A stretch of 64,000 bases of DNA from Pseudonocardia ammonioxydans (GTDB taxonomy: Bacteria; Actinomycetota; Actinomycetes; Mycobacteriales; Pseudonocardiaceae). Shown one piece after another: positions 61,056-64,000 of the stretch; positions within the stretch are counted from its first letter, which is position 1, and each line of letters starts with the position of its first letter. The position numbers and the translations under genes were made by a program. Below the pieces are notes generated by a model. It was not told the DNA's origin. It ran no database searches and saw nothing but the letters and a program-made list of their open reading frames with translations. Where the stretch lies: the NCBI RefSeq assembly GCF_900115005.1, contig NZ_FOUY01000001.1, positions 434,001-498,000 of the forward strand, written 5' to 3'.

Positions 61056-62027
61056 TCAGCCCAGCCGGCGCCGCCGCGCGACCTCGGCCAGCACGACACC
61101 GGTCGCGACCGAGGCGTTGAGCGACTCGACGTCGCCGGCCAGCGGGATCGACACGGTCACGTCGCAGGTCTCGCGCACCAGACGGGACAGGCCCTTGCCC
61201 TCGGACCCGGTGACGACCACCAGCGGCCCGGTCGCCAGGTCGAGCTCGTCGAGCGAGACGTCGCCGTCCGCGGCGAGCCCGGCGACCATCAGCCCGGCCG
61301 AGGCGTACTCCCGCAGCGTCCGGGTCAGGTTCGTCGCCCGGGCCACCGGGACGCGCGCCGCGGTGCCGGCGGAGGTCCGCCACGCCACCGCCGTCATCCC
61401 GGCCGCGCGCCGCTGCGGGACGACGACGCCGTGCCCGCCGAACGCCCCGACCGACCGGACGATCGCGCCCAGGTTCCGCGGGTCGGTCACGCCGTCCAGT
61501 GCGACGGCCAGCGCCGGCCGCCCGGAGTCGGCGGCGGCCTCGAGCAGGTCGTCCGGGTGGGCGTACTCGTACGGCGGCACCTGCAGGGCGAGCCCCTGGT
61601 GCAGCGCCCCGCCGGTGATCCGGTCCAGGTCGTTGCGCGGTACCTCCAGGATGGAGATCCCGGACTCCGCGGCCAGCGCCACCGCCTCCGCGACCCGCTC
61701 GTCGGCGGACATCCCGGTGGCGACGTGCAGAGCCGTCGCCGGCACGCCCGCCCGCAGGCACTCCACGACCGGGTTGCGGCCGAGCACCGTCTCCGGGCCC
61801 TCGCCGTCCCCACGCCGGCCCGCGACCGGGCGGCGGCGCTGCTGGTCCTGCTGGGCCGCGCGCCGGTTGGCGGCCTTCTGCTTCGGGTGCCCCGGGCGCA
61901 TCTCCCCGGGCGGGGTCGGGCCCTTGCCGCGCAGCGCACGACGGGACTGGCCGCCGGAGCCGACGACCATGCCCTTCTTCGTGCCCTCCTTGCGGATCGC
62001 GCCGCGCCGCTTGGAATTACCAGCCAT
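61056..62027 (-). CDS. rlmB: 23S rRNA (guanosine(2251)-2'-O)-methyltransferase RlmB
   Basis: A 323-residue SPOUT (TrmH-like) methyltransferase. A basic N-terminal extension of about 75 residues (typical of actinobacteria) is followed by the SpoU substrate-binding domain ([15 protein letters not shown]) and the knot domain with [28 protein letters not shown] and [18 protein letters not shown]. It lies 14 bp downstream of cysS on the same strand, the arrangement found across actinobacteria. It methylates G2251 of 23S rRNA with SAM. Confidence 0.94.
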   Translation of the reverse strand: MAGNSKRRGAIRKEGTKKGMVVGSGGQSRRALRGKGPTPPGEMRPGHPKQKAANRRAAQQDQQRRRPVAGRRGDGEGPETVLGRNPVVECLRAGVPATALHVATGMSADERVAEAVALAAESGISILEVPRNDLDRITGGALHQGLALQVPPYEYAHPDDLLEAAADSGRPALAVALDGVTDPRNLGAIVRSVGAFGGHGVVVPQRRAAGMTAVAWRTSAGTAARVPVARATNLTRTLREYASAGLMVAGLAADGDVSLDELDLATGPLVVVTGSEGKGLSRLVRETCDVTVSIPLAGDVESLNASVATGVVLAEVARRRRLG

Positions 62028-62041
62028 CGTTATCGAGCGTC

Positions 62042-63433
<1,392 letters not shown>

Positions 63434-63439
63434 ATCACC

Positions 63440-63445
63440 AGGGTA
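63440..63445 (-). promoter_or_regulatory. -10 element of leaderless cysS transcript
   Basis: TACCCT on the minus strand ends 6 nt before the GTG start of cysS. Confidence 0.45.
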
Positions 63446-63500
63446 CGGCGCTCCGATTCTTCCACTACACGGGCGGGGCCCCCGCGGCAAGCTCGACGCC

Positions 63501-63926
63501 ATGACCGTTCAGCAGCTGTACCCGAGGCTGGTCGTCGCAGACGCCGACGCCGCGATCGACTTCTACGCCACGGCCTTCGGCGCCGAGCTCGTCGAGCGCT
63601 ACACCGACGGCTCCGGCAACGTCGTGCACGCCCTGCTCCGCGCCGGGAGCGCGGTCTGGGCGGTGAAGGACGGGGATGCCGTGGACCCGCCGCCGCAGGG
63701 CCCGGGGGCGGTGATCCTCGCGCTCTACGTGGACGACCCGGACGCGGTCGCCGCGGCCGTGCTCGCCGGTGGCGGCAGCGTGATCTTCGAGGTGTCCGAC
63801 CACCCCTACGGCGAGCGGGGCGGCCGGCTCGCGGACCCGTTCGGGCACGCCTGGATGATCAGCGCCCGCACCGGCGGCCTGTCGCCGGCGGAGATCCAGC
63901 AGCGGACCGCCGAGGCCTATCCCTGA
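63501..63926 (+). CDS. VOC family protein (glyoxalase/PhnB-like)
   Basis: A 141-residue vicinal-oxygen-chelate protein. [21 protein letters not shown] at the N-terminus and [18 protein letters not shown] at the C-terminus are typical of the PhnB/YraH-type subgroup, given here by their cores. It has no obvious bleomycin- or glyoxalase-specific residues. ATG 63501 is the best start, and it lies between cysS (divergent) and ispF (convergent, 10-bp overlap). Role unknown. Confidence 0.85.
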   Translation: MTVQQLYPRLVVADADAAIDFYATAFGAELVERYTDGSGNVVHALLRAGSAVWAVKDGDAVDPPPQGPGAVILALYVDDPDAVAAAVLAGGGSVIFEVSDHPYGERGGRLADPFGHAWMISARTGGLSPAEIQQRTAEAYP

Positions 63927-64000
63927 GCGGGGAGCAGCAGGGCGGTGGCGACGGCGGCCCGACCCTCGCCCCGCCCGGTCAGGCCCAGGCCGTCGGTGGT
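63917..64000 (-). CDS. ispF: 2-C-methyl-D-erythritol 2,4-cyclodiphosphate synthase (C-terminal end)
   Basis: The last 27 residues of IspF are visible: TTDGLGLTGRGEGRAAVATAL, ending in LLLPAQG and TAG at 63917-63919. The KATTTDGLGFTGRGEG-type segment is highly conserved and identifies the enzyme, which forms the cyclic diphosphate in the non-mevalonate isoprenoid pathway. The order ispF-cysS-rlmB is common in actinobacteria, with the VOC gene inserted between ispF and cysS here. Confidence 0.9.
   Translation of the reverse strand, partial: TTDGLGLTGRGEGRAAVATALLLPAQG

Overview
The window is very GC-rich actinobacterial DNA: GTG starts are frequent, many operons are joined by 4-bp ATGA/GTGA overlaps, and several genes look leaderless (a TAnnnT -10 element 6-8 nt before the start codon). 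The gene content (ispF-cysS-rlmB block, OtsA/OtsB, Zur-type zinc uptake operon, paired DUF6230/DUF6114 proteins, a probable DUF6403 protein) fits a Pseudonocardiaceae chromosome, most likely Pseudonocardia; the genus is an inference from gene style, not from a marker gene. No phage, CRISPR array or intact insertion sequence was seen.

Layout. 0-5 kb: flavin oxidoreductase end, MarR regulator, DedA protein, then an esterase/vWA/MoxR operon. 5-10.6 kb: acyl-CoA synthetase plus MHS-type transporter, divergent from a GAF-LuxR regulator followed by an amidase. 10.7-12.5 kb: MerR regulator divergent from the DUF6230-DUF6114 pair. 12.5-19.4 kb: aromatic amino acid catabolism on the minus strand (4-hydroxyphenylpyruvate dioxygenase, amino acid dehydrogenase, homogentisate dioxygenase, FAD monooxygenase, metallo-beta-lactamase-fold protein, MarR regulator). 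19.4-24.6 kb: carboxymuconolactone decarboxylase-like protein, CBS protein, aldo/keto reductase, then a phosphotransferase-like/acyl-CoA dehydrogenase pair under a TetR regulator. 24.6-28.5 kb: PucR regulator and M20 amidohydrolase divergent from a second MHS transporter. 28.6-30.5 kb: unknown membrane protein and HAD hydrolase.

30.6-46.5 kb is the most interesting metabolic region: a cyclic amidohydrolase and FAD reductase on one side of an IclR regulator, and on the other a coupled run of CaiB-type CoA-transferase, CitE-like lyase, cyclase-type hydrolase, MmgE/PrpD protein, MFS transporter, second MmgE/PrpD protein and Asp/Glu racemase-like protein. An adjacent FAD dehydrogenase, CaiC-like ligase and enoyl-CoA hydratase follow. 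Four copies of a GTTCCGCnnnGCGGAAC-like palindrome sit beside iclR, the amidohydrolase operon and the transporter, so this looks like one IclR regulon for a cyclic amide or dicarboxylic substrate whose identity I cannot name.

46.5-50.4 kb holds an LtrA-like protein, TetR, SDR, and then a decayed segment: a frameshifted C-terminus of a quinone-oxidoreductase-type gene, simple repeats, a long nested palindrome and a truncated DppB-type permease. 50.4-53 kb is a three-gene operon of largely unrecognised single-span/two-span membrane proteins. 53-64 kb returns to core functions: tRNA-Thr, ThrE-type exporter, trehalose synthesis (otsA-otsB), a LacI regulator, zinc ABC transporter behind a Zur-like box, rlmB, cysS, a VOC protein and the end of ispF.
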